Part shown: in pieces, positions 8,267 to 17,991 of the stretch
Position numbering within the stretch: position 1 is the stretch's first letter
How the letters are laid out: each line of letters begins with the position of its first letter
Source of the DNA: an uncultured Erythrobacter sp.
Lineage (GTDB): Bacteria > Pseudomonadota > Alphaproteobacteria > Sphingomonadales > Sphingomonadaceae
DNA: 64,000 nt
Assembly (NCBI GenBank): GCA_947501215.1
Contig: CANMUS010000004.1
Span: forward strand, 1-64,000
Direction: 5' to 3'
Program-made: the position numbers and the translations under genes
The notes under the pieces: model-generated
Seen by the model: the letters and a program-made list of their open reading frames with translations, nothing else
Told to the model about the DNA's origin: nothing
Databases searched by the model: none

Positions 8267-9537
8267 GCGTCCCAGCTTACTCCGAATACAAAGACAGCGG
8301 CGTGCCTTGGCTGGGCCAAGTGCCAGCTAGATGGCCTATCGTGCAAAGTCGCAGATACTTTTCTTTACGAAGAGAGCGGGCGAGCGAAGGCGACCGCCAG
8401 CTGACAGCATCCCAAAAATGGGGCGTAATCTACCAGGACGACTACACGCGACTGGAAGGGCAACAAGTAGTTCAGGTCATCCTGAATGCGGAAATTTTGA
8501 AGAAGGTCGAACCGAACGATTTCGTTATTAGCATGCGCAGCTTCCAAGGCGGAATTGAGTGGTGCGGATTATGCGGCAGCATCAGCTCCGCTTACGTCAT
8601 GCTCATCCCTAGCGATGACGTCGTGCCCGCATACTTTCGCTACCTTTTCAAGTCGAAGGGATACATCCAAGCGCTTCAAAGCACTTCCAATCTGGTGAGG
8701 GATGGACAGGCCATGCGCTACGACAATTTTGTTCAAGTGCCATTGCCGATGCCCTCGCAGGAAGAGCAAAAGGGTATCGCAGCTTTCCTCGACCGCGAGA
8801 CGGCGAAGATCGATGCGCTGGTGGCGGAGCAGGAGCAGCTGATCGCGTTGCTGAAGGAGAAACGGCAGGCGGTCATCTCGCACGCCGTCACCAAGGGTCT
8901 CGACCCCGACGCCCCCATGAAAGATAGCGGCATCGAATGGCTCGGTGAAATACCTGCTACTTGGGAATGTCTTCCGTTTAAGCGCTATATAGCTTCATCC
9001 AACGCAGGAGAGGTGATCGACAAGTCCTATTGGGGCGATGGACAAGAGTTGCTCTACACTTGTGCGATTGAACCCATACGCTCTGACTTCTCTGCGTTCC
9101 CCGATTGGAAACGGACGGCGGATCGCGACCTTCTTCTGACGCGCAACGGCACCCCTTATGTGCATGAGCCGGAGCCATCCTCGATATACAGTAACGTAGT
9201 CCAAAGAGTGACGCTCGAAGACGGGCTCTACCGTCGATACATGGCTAGGGCAGTTCAATCCGCAGCGTTCAACCTGAAAGGGTATGGGGTTTCAATCGAG
9301 AGTTTAAACTACGAAATGTGGCGCGGTCTTGTGGTGCCTGTTCCATCGCCGCCGGAGCAAGAGGCCATCGTAACATTTATCGACCAAGAAACAGCGAAGA
9401 TCGATGATCTCGCGGTAGAGGCGCAACTCGCTCGTGATCTTCTCAAGGAACGCCGCGCTGTGCTGGTATTCGCCGCAGTCACCGGCAAGATCGACGTGCG
9501 CGGGTTGGTCGAGCAACAGGAAATGGAGGCTGCATGA
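8263..9537 (+). CDS. hsdS: Type I restriction-modification specificity subunit HsdS
   Basis: A 424-residue protein with two target-recognition halves. Each begins with the family's KDSG(V/I)xWLGxxP signature (residues ~9-19 and ~222-232) and ends in a conserved helix ([13 protein letters not shown], then [13 protein letters not shown]). It chooses the bipartite DNA target. Both halves are intact. It overlaps hsdM upstream and the 175-aa gene downstream, each by 4 nt. Confidence 0.93.
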   Translation: MSVPAYSEYKDSGVPWLGQVPARWPIVQSRRYFSLRRERASEGDRQLTASQKWGVIYQDDYTRLEGQQVVQVILNAEILKKVEPNDFVISMRSFQGGIEWCGLCGSISSAYVMLIPSDDVVPAYFRYLFKSKGYIQALQSTSNLVRDGQAMRYDNFVQVPLPMPSQEEQKGIAAFLDRETAKIDALVAEQEQLIALLKEKRQAVISHAVTKGLDPDAPMKDSGIEWLGEIPATWECLPFKRYIASSNAGEVIDKSYWGDGQELLYTCAIEPIRSDFSAFPDWKRTADRDLLLTRNGTPYVHEPEPSSIYSNVVQRVTLEDGLYRRYMARAVQSAAFNLKGYGVSIESLNYEMWRGLVVPVPSPPEQEAIVTFIDQETAKIDDLAVEAQLARDLLKERRAVLVFAAVTGKIDVRGLVEQQEMEAA

Positions 9538-10061
9538 GCCTAGAGAAGATCATCGCGTCATTGCCCGACAGGTCTGCCGGCGAGCTTAAGCAAATGCGGC
9601 TCAACGCCATCGAGCAATCCGAGAGCGATGACCCGAAAAAGGCAGCTGAAGCCCAGCAATTCCTCGCAGCACTCGACGAGGTCGAGGCAGACGAGCACGC
9701 GGAGCTAATTGCCGAGGTCAAAGGTCTGGAGCCAGCGGAGAGGGTCATCAAGGCATTCAAGGCCGAGCCAATGACAGACACAGAGGAGAGACTAATTCAG
9801 GTGCTGCTCGACAACCCCAACTCAACGTCTGGCGAACTCACCGAGAGGATCAGCTGGAAGGGCATGAGCTGGCATCTGCACTTCGGCACCATGTGCGCGA
9901 ACCGCGGCGTCTACCTCGGTCAGCCCCCTAAGGCGACGACACCCAACGGCAAGTTCTACACCGGCATCCTCGCCGACTTCGACAACGTTGCGAGCCGCTT
10001 CACCATGAAGCCCGATGTCGCCGCAGCATTCGCGCAGGTGGGTCTGAAGGGCAAAAGCTGA
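9534..10061 (+). CDS. Unknown accessory protein inside the hsd operon
   Basis: A 175-residue protein starting [20 protein letters not shown]. The first ~90 residues are acidic and helical (SESDDPKKAAEAQQFLAALD, then DEVEADEHAELIAEV). The second half looks like a small winged-helix or SAP-like fold (SGELTERISWKGMSWHLHFG). It overlaps hsdS by 4 nt and shares one base with the nuclease candidate downstream, so it is tightly coupled to restriction. No function is assigned; a DNA-binding or regulatory partner of the neighbouring nuclease is possible. Confidence 0.7.
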   Translation: MSLEKIIASLPDRSAGELKQMRLNAIEQSESDDPKKAAEAQQFLAALDEVEADEHAELIAEVKGLEPAERVIKAFKAEPMTDTEERLIQVLLDNPNSTSGELTERISWKGMSWHLHFGTMCANRGVYLGQPPKATTPNGKFYTGILADFDNVASRFTMKPDVAAAFAQVGLKGKS

Positions 10062-11167
10062 TGGCGATCTACTCGCTCACTGACAAAGAGCTTGTCCCCG
10101 TTTCCGCGACCAGCTTCACCGCCGAGAACATCCACGAGCGCACGCATATCCAGCAGCTGCTGAAAGCGAATATTACGGTGCTCGACGCGGGCTTGATGGT
10201 CATCGCCGAGGAGTTCGGGGAGTGGATCGACAGCTCGCGGCGCATCGACCTGCTTTGCCTTGATAGCGGCGCGAACCTCGTCGTTGTCGAGCTGAAGCGC
10301 ACGGAGGACGGTGGGCACATGGAATTGCAGGCGTTGCGATACGCCGCGATGATTTCCGCAATGACCTTCGAGCAGCTGGTGGAGACCCACGCCCGCTTTC
10401 TTAACCCCGGTCAGCCTGACCATGAAGAAGCGGGAGCTGCGATCCTGAAATTCCTTGGATGGGATGGACCCGACGAGGATCAGTTCGGTCAGGACACACG
10501 GATCATTCTGGCATCGGCCAACTTTAGCAAAGAACTGACCACGGCGGTCTTGTGGCTGCGCGACCGAGACATCGATATTCGCTGTATGCGACTTCAGCCT
10601 TACCGGATGGATAGCGGTGTGGTGCTCCTCGATGTCCAGCCGATCATTCCCTTGCCGGAGACTGCCAGCTTCCAAACTCAGATCGGTGTGAAGCGGCAAG
10701 CGGAGCGCAAACACCGAACCGAGCGACATGACTTGCGATACAAGTTTTGGGAAGGGCTGCTCGAGTTTGCGCGTGCTCGAACGGACCTCCACATCAATCG
10801 CAAGCCCACGAAGGACAATTGGATCGCGGGTGGGATAGGGCGCAAAGGCTTCCAGCTCAGCTACGTTATTCGCCAGCAGGATAGCCAAGTCGAATTGTGG
10901 ATCAGTCATGGCAAGAAGCAGGCGGACAAAAACCGCGCTGCATTTGAGCAGCTGCAGCAATACAAACAGGAGATCGAAGCGAGTTTTGGCGCACCGCTCG
11001 ATTGGATGCCGCTTGAAAACAATGACGGGTGTCGGATCCGTTACGTTATTGATGGTGGCTGGAAAACCTCGCCGGAGCGATGGCCGGAAACTTACGAACA
11101 GTTGGTGGATGCTATGATCCGCCTCAATATTGCGCTGCGTGACCATGTAGCAGAACTCAAATTGTGA
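10061..11167 (+). CDS. PD-(D/E)XK nuclease-like protein with DUF4268 C-terminal domain
   Basis: A 368-residue protein. The N-terminal ~150 residues show a PD-(D/E)XK signature: Asp62 in RIDLLCLD, then Glu77-x-Lys79 in VVVELKR, with a conserved Gln-x-x-x-Tyr-like helix after it (ELQALRYAA). The C-terminal part (RYKFWEGLLEFARAR to IALRDHVAEL) matches the DUF4268 pattern. Such proteins are common in defence loci. It lies between the 175-aa gene and hsdR in the same operon, so a second nuclease or a DNA-damage/phage sensor alongside type I restriction is plausible (inference). Confidence 0.75.
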   Translation: MAIYSLTDKELVPVSATSFTAENIHERTHIQQLLKANITVLDAGLMVIAEEFGEWIDSSRRIDLLCLDSGANLVVVELKRTEDGGHMELQALRYAAMISAMTFEQLVETHARFLNPGQPDHEEAGAAILKFLGWDGPDEDQFGQDTRIILASANFSKELTTAVLWLRDRDIDIRCMRLQPYRMDSGVVLLDVQPIIPLPETASFQTQIGVKRQAERKHRTERHDLRYKFWEGLLEFARARTDLHINRKPTKDNWIAGGIGRKGFQLSYVIRQQDSQVELWISHGKKQADKNRAAFEQLQQYKQEIEASFGAPLDWMPLENNDGCRIRYVIDGGWKTSPERWPETYEQLVDAMIRLNIALRDHVAELKL

Positions 11168-11174
11168 GCTTACT

Positions 11175-14100
11175 GTGAGCCTGCACAAGGAAATCATCTT
11201 CGAGGACGAAATCTGCGACCACCTTGGCGCGGCTGGTTGGATCTACGAGGAAGGCGCTGCGGCACGCTATGACCGCGAGCGTGCGCTCTTCCCCGAAGAC
11301 CTTCGCGACTGGCTGCAGGAGACGCAGCCGAAGGTATGGGAGGCTCTGGAGAAAGCGCACGGTGCAGCAGCGCTTAATGTGCTTGGCGACCGTCTCCGCA
11401 AGCAACTGGACGACCGTGGCGCATTGGATGTTCTGCGCCATGGCCTCGAACTGATCGGAGTGCGTGGCCTGGTGAGCCTCGCGCAGTTCGCTCCTGCGTC
11501 TGGCATGAACCCCGACATCGTCGCTCGCTACGAGGCGAACAAGCTGCGTGTCGTCCGTCAGCTGCGCTACTCGCGCTGGAACGAGAACAGCATCGACATA
11601 GGTCTCTTCCTCAACGGAATGCCGATCGCGACCACCGAGTTGAAGACTGACTTCACGCAGAGCATAGGCGATGCGATGGACCAGTATAGGTTCGACCGTA
11701 ACCCGCGAAACGAGCCGCTGCTGACCTTCGCCCGCGGGGCTCTCGTGCATTTCGCGGTATCAAACCGCGAAGTCATGATGACCACCAAGCTGGAAGGTGG
11801 GAAGACGCGCTTCCTACCCTTCAACCGGGGCAACAACGGAGGGAAGGGGAACGTCGCCGATGGTCCCGGCCACCCGACTTCCTATCTTTGGAAAGAGGTC
11901 TGGCAGCGCGACAGCTGGCTCGAACTGATCGGCCGCTACATGATCGCCAAGCGCGACAAGAAGAAGCAGATCACCACGGTGATCTTCCCGCGCTATCATC
12001 AGCTCGACGCGACAAGGAAGCTGCGTGAGCAGGTGCGCAACGAAGGTGCCGGTGGTCGTTTCCTCATCCAGCACAGCGCCGGATCCGGCAAAACCAACTC
12101 GATCGCTTGGTCAGCGCACTTCCTCGCTGACTTGCACGACGAGACTAATCAGAAAGTGTTTTCGAGCGTGATCGTGGTCTCTGACCGCAACGTGATCGAC
12201 GCACAGCTGCAAGAAGCGCTGTTCGAGTTCGAGCGCACAAAAGGTGTCGTCGCGACTATCACGAGCGACGGTGGGAGCAAGAGCGCTGCGCTGGCAGATG
12301 CACTCGACGCGGGAAAGAAGATCATTGTCTGCACCATGCAAACATTCCCCTTTGCTTTAGAGGCAGTGCGAGAACGCGCAGCGACCGATGGAAAGAAGTT
12401 CGCTGTGATCGCCGATGAGGCGCACAGCAGCCAAGCCGGCGAGACCGCAGCGAAGCTCAAGGCTGTCCTGTCACCCGAAGAAATTGAAGAGCTAGGTGAT
12501 GGCGGCGAGGTAAGCGCGGAAGATGTTCTCGCCGCACAAATGGCCGCGCGTGCAGCCGAGGATGGGGTGACCTACATTGCTTTCACAGCGACGCCCAAGA
12601 CGAAGACAATGGAGCTTTTTGGGCGCAGGCCGAACCCTGACGCATCGGCGAGCGACGACAACAAGCCAAAGCCATTCCACGTCTACTCAATGCGGCAGGC
12701 GATCGAGGAAGGCTTCATCCTCGACGTCCTGAAGAACTACACACCTTACAAGCTCGCCTTCAAACTCGCCAGCGGCGGGCAGGAATGGGACGAGCTGGAA
12801 GTCGAGAAGAGCGCGGCCATGAAAGGCATCATGCGCTGGGTTCGGCTGCATCCGTATAACATCTCGCAGAAGGTCCAGATCGTGGTCGAGCACTTCCGCG
12901 AGAATGTCGCGCCATTGTTAGACGGCAAGGCGAAGGCGATGGTTGTGCTTGGAAGCCGTCTCGAAGCCGTCAGATGGCAATTGGCGATCGAAGCCTACAT
13001 CAAGTCGCAAGGCTATCGCATGCGCACCCTCGTGGCCTTTTCTGGAGAGGTGAACGACCCAGAGAGAAAGGGCGAGAGCTTCACGGAGGCGAGCGCGAAG
13101 CTGAACCCCGGTCTGCGTGGCCGCGACATTCGCGATGCTTTCAACGACGAGGAATGCAAGCTGCTACTCGTTGCGAACAAGTTCCAGACCGGGTTCGATC
13201 AACCGCTTCTGTGCGGCATGTATATTGATCGTCGGCTGGCGGGTATTCAGGCGGTGCAAACGCTATCTCGTCTGAATCGCTCGCACCCCGGTAAGGACAC
13301 CACATACATCCTCGACTTCGTGAACAGCTCCGAGGAAGTGCTGGCGGCCTTCAGGCAGTATTATGAGACCGCGGAGATCGAGGCCGAGACCGACCCGAAC
13401 CTAATCTTCGATCTGCGCCAGAAGCTGGATGCTTCGGGTCACTACGACCAGTTCGAGATCGACCGCCTGGTAGCAGTCGAACTCGATCCCAATGCGACGC
13501 AGGGACAGCTGATCGCCGCGATCGAACCCGTCGCGCAGCGCATGGTTACACAGTTCAGTGAGGCCAAGGATCGATACAAGACGGCTATCGACGCAAAGGA
13601 CAGGAAAGCCGCGAACCAAGCCAAAGAAGAGATGGAAGTGCTGCTCCAAGTGCGCGGCGACATGGCGGCTTACACACGCATCTATGGTTTCCTGTCCCAG
13701 ATCTTCGACTACGGCAGCACCGAGATCGAAAAGCGCCACATGGTCTACAAGCGCCTAGCCCCGTTGTTGCAGTTCGGTCGGGAGCGCGATGGCGTGGACC
13801 TGTCAGGAGTTCGGCTCACGCATCACAACCTCAAAGACGAGGGTGCGCGCACGCTACAGGTGGGTAACGATCGACCCGCGCTTCCGCCGATAAGCGGGGT
13901 TGGCTCTGGAACGGTTCAGGAGAAGGAAAAGGCGCTGCTCGTGGAGATCATCGCCAAGGTGAATGACCTTTTCGACGGTGACCTAACCGATGACGATCAG
14001 CTCATCTATGTGAACAACGTCATCAAGGGAAAGCTGCTGGAGTCAGAAGAGCTGCGCTCCCAAGCGCGGAACAACAGCAAGACACAATTTGCCAGCTCGC

Positions 14101-14270
14101 CGACGCTTGCGAGCGCAATCCTGGACGCCGTCATCGATGCTTTGGCCGCGCACGAGAGCATGAGTTCGCAAGCGCTGAACTCGGCGAAGGTGCGCGAGGG
14201 ACTGCGCGATGTGCTGTTGGGGCCGGGGCAGCTCTACGAGGAGCTGCGGAAGGACGTTGAGCTGGAGTAG
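11175..14270 (+). CDS. hsdR: Type I restriction endonuclease/translocase subunit HsdR
   Basis: A 1031-residue motor-nuclease. The N-terminal PD-(D/E)XK nuclease has Asp at ~141 (NSIDIGLFL) and Glu155-Leu-Lys157 (TTELKTDF). The SF2 helicase core has Walker A AGSGKTNS (~301-308), DEAH (~414-417), TATPKTK (~473), and later QTLSRLNR. The C-terminal helical region binds the M2S core. It cleaves unmodified DNA after ATP-driven translocation. GTG start, 7 nt after the previous stop. Last gene of the hsd operon; all catalytic motifs appear intact. Confidence 0.94.
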   Translation: MSLHKEIIFEDEICDHLGAAGWIYEEGAAARYDRERALFPEDLRDWLQETQPKVWEALEKAHGAAALNVLGDRLRKQLDDRGALDVLRHGLELIGVRGLVSLAQFAPASGMNPDIVARYEANKLRVVRQLRYSRWNENSIDIGLFLNGMPIATTELKTDFTQSIGDAMDQYRFDRNPRNEPLLTFARGALVHFAVSNREVMMTTKLEGGKTRFLPFNRGNNGGKGNVADGPGHPTSYLWKEVWQRDSWLELIGRYMIAKRDKKKQITTVIFPRYHQLDATRKLREQVRNEGAGGRFLIQHSAGSGKTNSIAWSAHFLADLHDETNQKVFSSVIVVSDRNVIDAQLQEALFEFERTKGVVATITSDGGSKSAALADALDAGKKIIVCTMQTFPFALEAVRERAATDGKKFAVIADEAHSSQAGETAAKLKAVLSPEEIEELGDGGEVSAEDVLAAQMAARAAEDGVTYIAFTATPKTKTMELFGRRPNPDASASDDNKPKPFHVYSMRQAIEEGFILDVLKNYTPYKLAFKLASGGQEWDELEVEKSAAMKGIMRWVRLHPYNISQKVQIVVEHFRENVAPLLDGKAKAMVVLGSRLEAVRWQLAIEAYIKSQGYRMRTLVAFSGEVNDPERKGESFTEASAKLNPGLRGRDIRDAFNDEECKLLLVANKFQTGFDQPLLCGMYIDRRLAGIQAVQTLSRLNRSHPGKDTTYILDFVNSSEEVLAAFRQYYETAEIEAETDPNLIFDLRQKLDASGHYDQFEIDRLVAVELDPNATQGQLIAAIEPVAQRMVTQFSEAKDRYKTAIDAKDRKAANQAKEEMEVLLQVRGDMAAYTRIYGFLSQIFDYGSTEIEKRHMVYKRLAPLLQFGRERDGVDLSGVRLTHHNLKDEGARTLQVGNDRPALPPISGVGSGTVQEKEKALLVEIIAKVNDLFDGDLTDDDQLIYVNNVIKGKLLESEELRSQARNNSKTQFASSPTLASAILDAVIDALAAHESMSSQALNSAKVREGLRDVLLGPGQLYEELRKDVELE

Positions 14271-14292
14271 TATCTGGTTGCAGTGGGACTGT

Positions 14293-14415
14293 CCCTTGGA
14301 GAAACCTATCTTAGACGCAGAGCAGGTGCGTTCTCTGCGCGAACAAGGGCTCGGAGCGACCGAAATAGCGACAAATCTCGGGATCGCATGAGCGAGCGTC
14401 TACCGTGCGCCAGAA
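14293..14415 (+). pseudogene. Remnant of a serine resolvase C-terminal HTH
   Basis: Just after hsdR, one frame reads LDAEQVRSLREQGLGATEIA and then TNLGIA, an in-frame TGA, and ASVYRA. This is the C-terminal helix-turn-helix of Tn3/Hin-type serine recombinases, usually ending GIGRASVYRAL. The TGA stands where Arg (CGA) is expected, and nothing of the catalytic domain precedes it, because the frame upstream is hsdR in another phase. It is a decayed fragment marking an old recombination at the edge of the restriction operon. Confidence 0.7.
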
Positions 14416-14875
14416 GACGAACCTGTCACCGCGACATACTCGGGGCCGGATCAGAGAAGCCCTAGAGCCTGCCAGAGTGCTCTACCCCGATGCTGCCTAT
14501 CAGGGGGTAAGGGAAGGCTGCCCATCCACCGAGGGCGTCCGCTTCTTGGCCAACGAGTTTCGGTAATGTATGGGAATGGCCGCCCATGGGGCCGCCTTCA
14601 TCATGTGCTGTTTTAAGTCCATGGGTAAGAGAGGCAAAGACGCAACGTCTTTGCGAGTGATACGCCATACGCTGACGCTCCCCTCCGGTCTCCAATTCGC
14701 TTATCAAATGACCCCTAGCACCTTAGACAGACTCAAGGTGCGTGCGGGATTTGCCGGTCCGTCTCTTGGTCTATCTTGACTATAAGCTTGTGGTCCTCGC
14801 CAATTTAGGCAATAAGCAATTCGCGCGGCACGCCTCCCGGAGGAAGGGCCGCGCGTTTGATTCAAGGGGCTCGGA
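14416..14875. other. Spacer between restriction and methylase modules
   Basis: No gene is supported. Short frames on both strands lack recognisable domains. A GC-rich hairpin, CGCGCGGC (14822-14829) with GCCGCGCG (14848-14855), lies 20 nt before the methylase start; it could be a terminator for upstream transcripts or a leader structure. TTGACT at about 14775 is a possible -35 element, without a clear -10. Confidence 0.4.
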
Positions 14876-17218
14876 ATGTCTTTGGAGTTTGCCGAGAATT
14901 TGAGCCGCCAGCTCGGTCTCGCTCACGCCCTCCTCTTGGGCGTTGAACGCGACGCGGAGCAGCGCCACCATGCGTTGCTGGACGGCGTCGACGGCAGCTT
15001 CTCGCTATCATCCGGTCCTATTGACGTTGAGCGCGTGCTCGACTGGACCTGGTCGTCGCAGCTTCCCACCCACGCGACGATCGATGGCGATGTAGTCACA
15101 GTGCGGCAGGTCGCGTCTAACGCCCGGCCGCTACTCTTCAAGCGCGACCAAGTTGAACGTAAGCCTGAGGGCTTTCTCTCCGCCATCATCTCAAAGCGGA
15201 TCGAGCCGCCGATCGATGTCGTCGACCATCTAGTCGGCTGCTTCCGTTCGCATCGCCATGTCGCAGCCGCCGCACGCCTGAACGACATCGATACGCTCAA
15301 GACCTTCCTGCGTGTTATAGCGCAGGAGATTCGTGGGGTGCACGAATTGGACGCGGTCCCCCACGACCTTTTGATCGATACGAAAGATAGTCTGCCAGCC
15401 GACCATGAGGAACGCTTGCGCGAGGAACTGCGCTTCAGCAGGCGTGCAGGTCGTCACGCCGAACTTGGTTTGACCATGCGCCATGTAGCGGGAATGGTAT
15501 TTCAGGAAGCGCATGCGGATCTGCTAACTGAGCCGCTGCAGCCCCAATTGTTCGGGCTCGCACCAGTGCCAGACCGCGCGAACCGCACCCAACTTGGCGC
15601 TTATTATACTCCGCCCGGTCTCGCGAGGAACCTCGCCGACCTCGCTATCGCTGATCATCTCCACAAGCCGCGGATCAAAATCGTCGACCCGGCATGCGGG
15701 TCCGGCATCTTCCTTTGCGAGGTCCTTCGTGCGCTTGAGCGTCGAGGCTATCAAGGCGAAGTCGAATTGATCGGATTTGACGTGTCCGCGAGCGCAATTA
15801 TCATGGCGAAATTTGCCCTCGACTATGGCGGGTTTGCGGAAAGGCCAGGGGTCACCGTTGCGGTCCAGGTCGCGGACTTCCTCCGTCTCGCCAATCGCAT
15901 TGATGCAGATGTCATCCTAATGAATCCGCCATTCCTCGCGCTGCCCGAGATGGACGTTGACGTGCGCGAGCGGCTTCAGCAGATACTTGGCGACGCCTTC
16001 CGTTACCGGCCCGACCTATCTATGGCGTTTACGTCGCTCGCTCAGCATCATCTGCGTCCAGGCGGCACCCTCGCTACATTGCTGCCAGCAGGAGCGCTGA
16101 GCCAGACTGGCGGCGTTAAATGGCGGGACGGGCTACTGCGAGGTAATGAGGTCGAACTCATAGCCGTGCTCGGCGAGCACGGCTTGTTCCGCGACGCTAT
16201 CGTCAACATTGCGGCGCTTGTTTTGCGAAAGCAGGATCATGCTGCAGAGGCCGCACCGACCATGCTGTGGGCTAGCCAGAAGCGCGGCGCGAGCAGCGCG
16301 GCACTGCGGCGCCTACGGCGTTGGATGATGGGTGACCGCAATGCCGAACGAACGATCGACTGGTCCATCTATCCCACGTCTCAGCGCATGCTCGCCGAAC
16401 GAGACAACTGGACGCCGCGCCCCTATAGCCTCGGCGAGCTGCCGGAGCGGTTGTCCCGCACTCCCGGTGTCGCGACGGTTCATGACCTTTTTCACGTCGA
16501 GCTCGGTGTGCGCGCAGGAAAAGTCGGCTCTGCGCTGCAGCTCGATGGCCAAGAATACGAGCGCCTGCCCACGAAGGAGCGCCGCTTGTTCCGACCCGTT
16601 GCCGAAACCCGCTCGATCCGGCACGGCCGCATCCAGCCGATAACCTGGATCTTCTATCCCGACGCAGTCATGACATCGGCGCAGATTCAGCGCGCTGCGC
16701 CGACCTTCCACGCGCGTCACTTGGCGCAGCTCGGCCTCGCCGATGACGCCCGAGTTGACCTTGAACGCGCCCGGCGAGACACCAATCTCGCTCGACGCCC
16801 GCGGCTGGTGGCTCGCGCCTTCATCGGACCCGAGAGCTTTGCCGTCGACGGAGATGGATCGTTTGTGGTCGTTCAGGGCTATTCTTGGATTCCGAAACAG
16901 CCGGTCCTCGGCGCTCCATTCGACACGACCGAACTACTCCAAGACTATGCGTTTTTGACGAACTCGCGCCTGTTCTTCGCCCTCTTACGCGAGAACGGCC
17001 GCATCGTTGGCGGTGGTCAGGTGGACGGGGCCAAGAACCAGGTGCGCCGAGTGCCGCTTCCCGATCTCGGGGCAATGTATCTTGAAACGCCTGAACTGCT
17101 CAATCAGGCGCGTGAGCTGCGTGAAATCGATCAGTCTGAACATCCTTCAGCGCAGCTTCTCGACGCGTTCACCGCTGCCGCTTATCGCACCAGTTTGGAC
17201 GAGTGGTCGCTCCCATGA
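14876..17218 (+). CDS. N6-adenine DNA methyltransferase (Eco57I/type IIG-like architecture)
   Basis: A 780-residue class I SAM-dependent methylase. The N-terminal ~230 residues are unassigned. The methylase core begins with the family signature LGAYYTPPGLARNLADLA (~241) and has the SAM motif DPACGSGIF (~271) and the catalytic NPPF (~350). A C-terminal region of ~330 residues (RHGRIQPITWIFYPDAV, NSRLFFALLRENGRIVGGGQ) resembles the target-recognition part of Eco57I/BREX PglX-type enzymes. No PD-(D/E)XK motif was found at the N terminus, so it may only modify DNA. It overlaps the downstream gene by 4 nt (ATGA), forming a two-gene unit. Confidence 0.82.
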   Translation: MSLEFAENLSRQLGLAHALLLGVERDAEQRHHALLDGVDGSFSLSSGPIDVERVLDWTWSSQLPTHATIDGDVVTVRQVASNARPLLFKRDQVERKPEGFLSAIISKRIEPPIDVVDHLVGCFRSHRHVAAAARLNDIDTLKTFLRVIAQEIRGVHELDAVPHDLLIDTKDSLPADHEERLREELRFSRRAGRHAELGLTMRHVAGMVFQEAHADLLTEPLQPQLFGLAPVPDRANRTQLGAYYTPPGLARNLADLAIADHLHKPRIKIVDPACGSGIFLCEVLRALERRGYQGEVELIGFDVSASAIIMAKFALDYGGFAERPGVTVAVQVADFLRLANRIDADVILMNPPFLALPEMDVDVRERLQQILGDAFRYRPDLSMAFTSLAQHHLRPGGTLATLLPAGALSQTGGVKWRDGLLRGNEVELIAVLGEHGLFRDAIVNIAALVLRKQDHAAEAAPTMLWASQKRGASSAALRRLRRWMMGDRNAERTIDWSIYPTSQRMLAERDNWTPRPYSLGELPERLSRTPGVATVHDLFHVELGVRAGKVGSALQLDGQEYERLPTKERRLFRPVAETRSIRHGRIQPITWIFYPDAVMTSAQIQRAAPTFHARHLAQLGLADDARVDLERARRDTNLARRPRLVARAFIGPESFAVDGDGSFVVVQGYSWIPKQPVLGAPFDTTELLQDYAFLTNSRLFFALLRENGRIVGGGQVDGAKNQVRRVPLPDLGAMYLETPELLNQARELREIDQSEHPSAQLLDAFTAAAYRTSLDEWSLP

Positions 17219-17991
17219 GCCGGCCATTGATGCGTGCCCAGCCAACGATTGAAAGCCGACTGCGACGACTCGAACAGAAACTCAATGACGAGCTTGGCTT
17301 CCGAGACCAACGGCTGCGCTTTGCCAAAACCGCGAGCCGGAACGGCCCCATCACGTGGGCCCTCCGCAACCACTCCAACGAGGCGTGCGGCCTGATCCTC
17401 CCTCAAGGAAGCGCCGCCGAGCTCGCTCCGGCCACCAACGACGAATCCATCCTCTACTTTGGCTACAACGAGCAATGGCAGCCCGCACGCGGTCGGGGCC
17501 AAATCGAGTTCGCCTCGAGCAATCTGCGCTTCGTAATCTCTGGTGTTGAGGCCATACCAGACCTGCAGTTCCGTCTTGAATGGGCCGGCGCCAAGACCGA
17601 AGGCGGCGTCATCGGATACCCCGGCCAAGGCGCAGCGCATCCGCACTGGCAATTCGATGTCGACGCCGGCTGGCTGGATACCTCGCCCTCAGCGGCTGAC
17701 GGGGACGAGCCGATCGAGATCGACCTAGAGCCGAAGGCGAAGGGAGAGGAGATCGATCTCGATGACAGCAATCTGAGCGCCGACGCTACTCAGAAACCGC
17801 GCATCTCGGCAACGCTTGCGGGTTTTCGCCACCTCCATCTTCCGGCGCGCACGATGTGGCATGACCTACTCTGCGTGATGCCCGACGTGGCTGCGCCACA
17901 GCAGCATACTCCAACGTGCCATGACGAGATCGACCGGTGGGTGATCTCGGCACTCCGCTATTTGCGATCCGAGTTCCAGACTTACACTTGA
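17215..17991 (+). CDS. Unknown partner protein of the methylase
   Basis: A 258-residue soluble protein beginning MSRPLMRAQPTIESRLRRLE. An N-terminal coiled-coil-like segment is followed by a beta-rich central region (GRGQIEFASSNLRFVISGVE) and an acidic stretch (IEIDLEPKAKGEEIDLDD, ~172-189). The C-terminal segment is rich in His/Trp (RHLHLPARTMWHDLLCVMPD). No known nuclease, helicase or kinase motif was recognised. The ATG overlaps the methylase stop (ATGA), so both are made together. A target-recognition, restriction or inhibitor role is possible but not shown. Confidence 0.6.
   Translation: MSRPLMRAQPTIESRLRRLEQKLNDELGFRDQRLRFAKTASRNGPITWALRNHSNEACGLILPQGSAAELAPATNDESILYFGYNEQWQPARGRGQIEFASSNLRFVISGVEAIPDLQFRLEWAGAKTEGGVIGYPGQGAAHPHWQFDVDAGWLDTSPSAADGDEPIEIDLEPKAKGEEIDLDDSNLSADATQKPRISATLAGFRHLHLPARTMWHDLLCVMPDVAAPQQHTPTCHDEIDRWVISALRYLRSEFQTYT

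Noticed and set aside
14462..14779. Small frames on both strands between the resolvase remnant and the methylase
   Set aside because: No recognisable domain, no convincing start signal, overlapping each other; treated as spacer.
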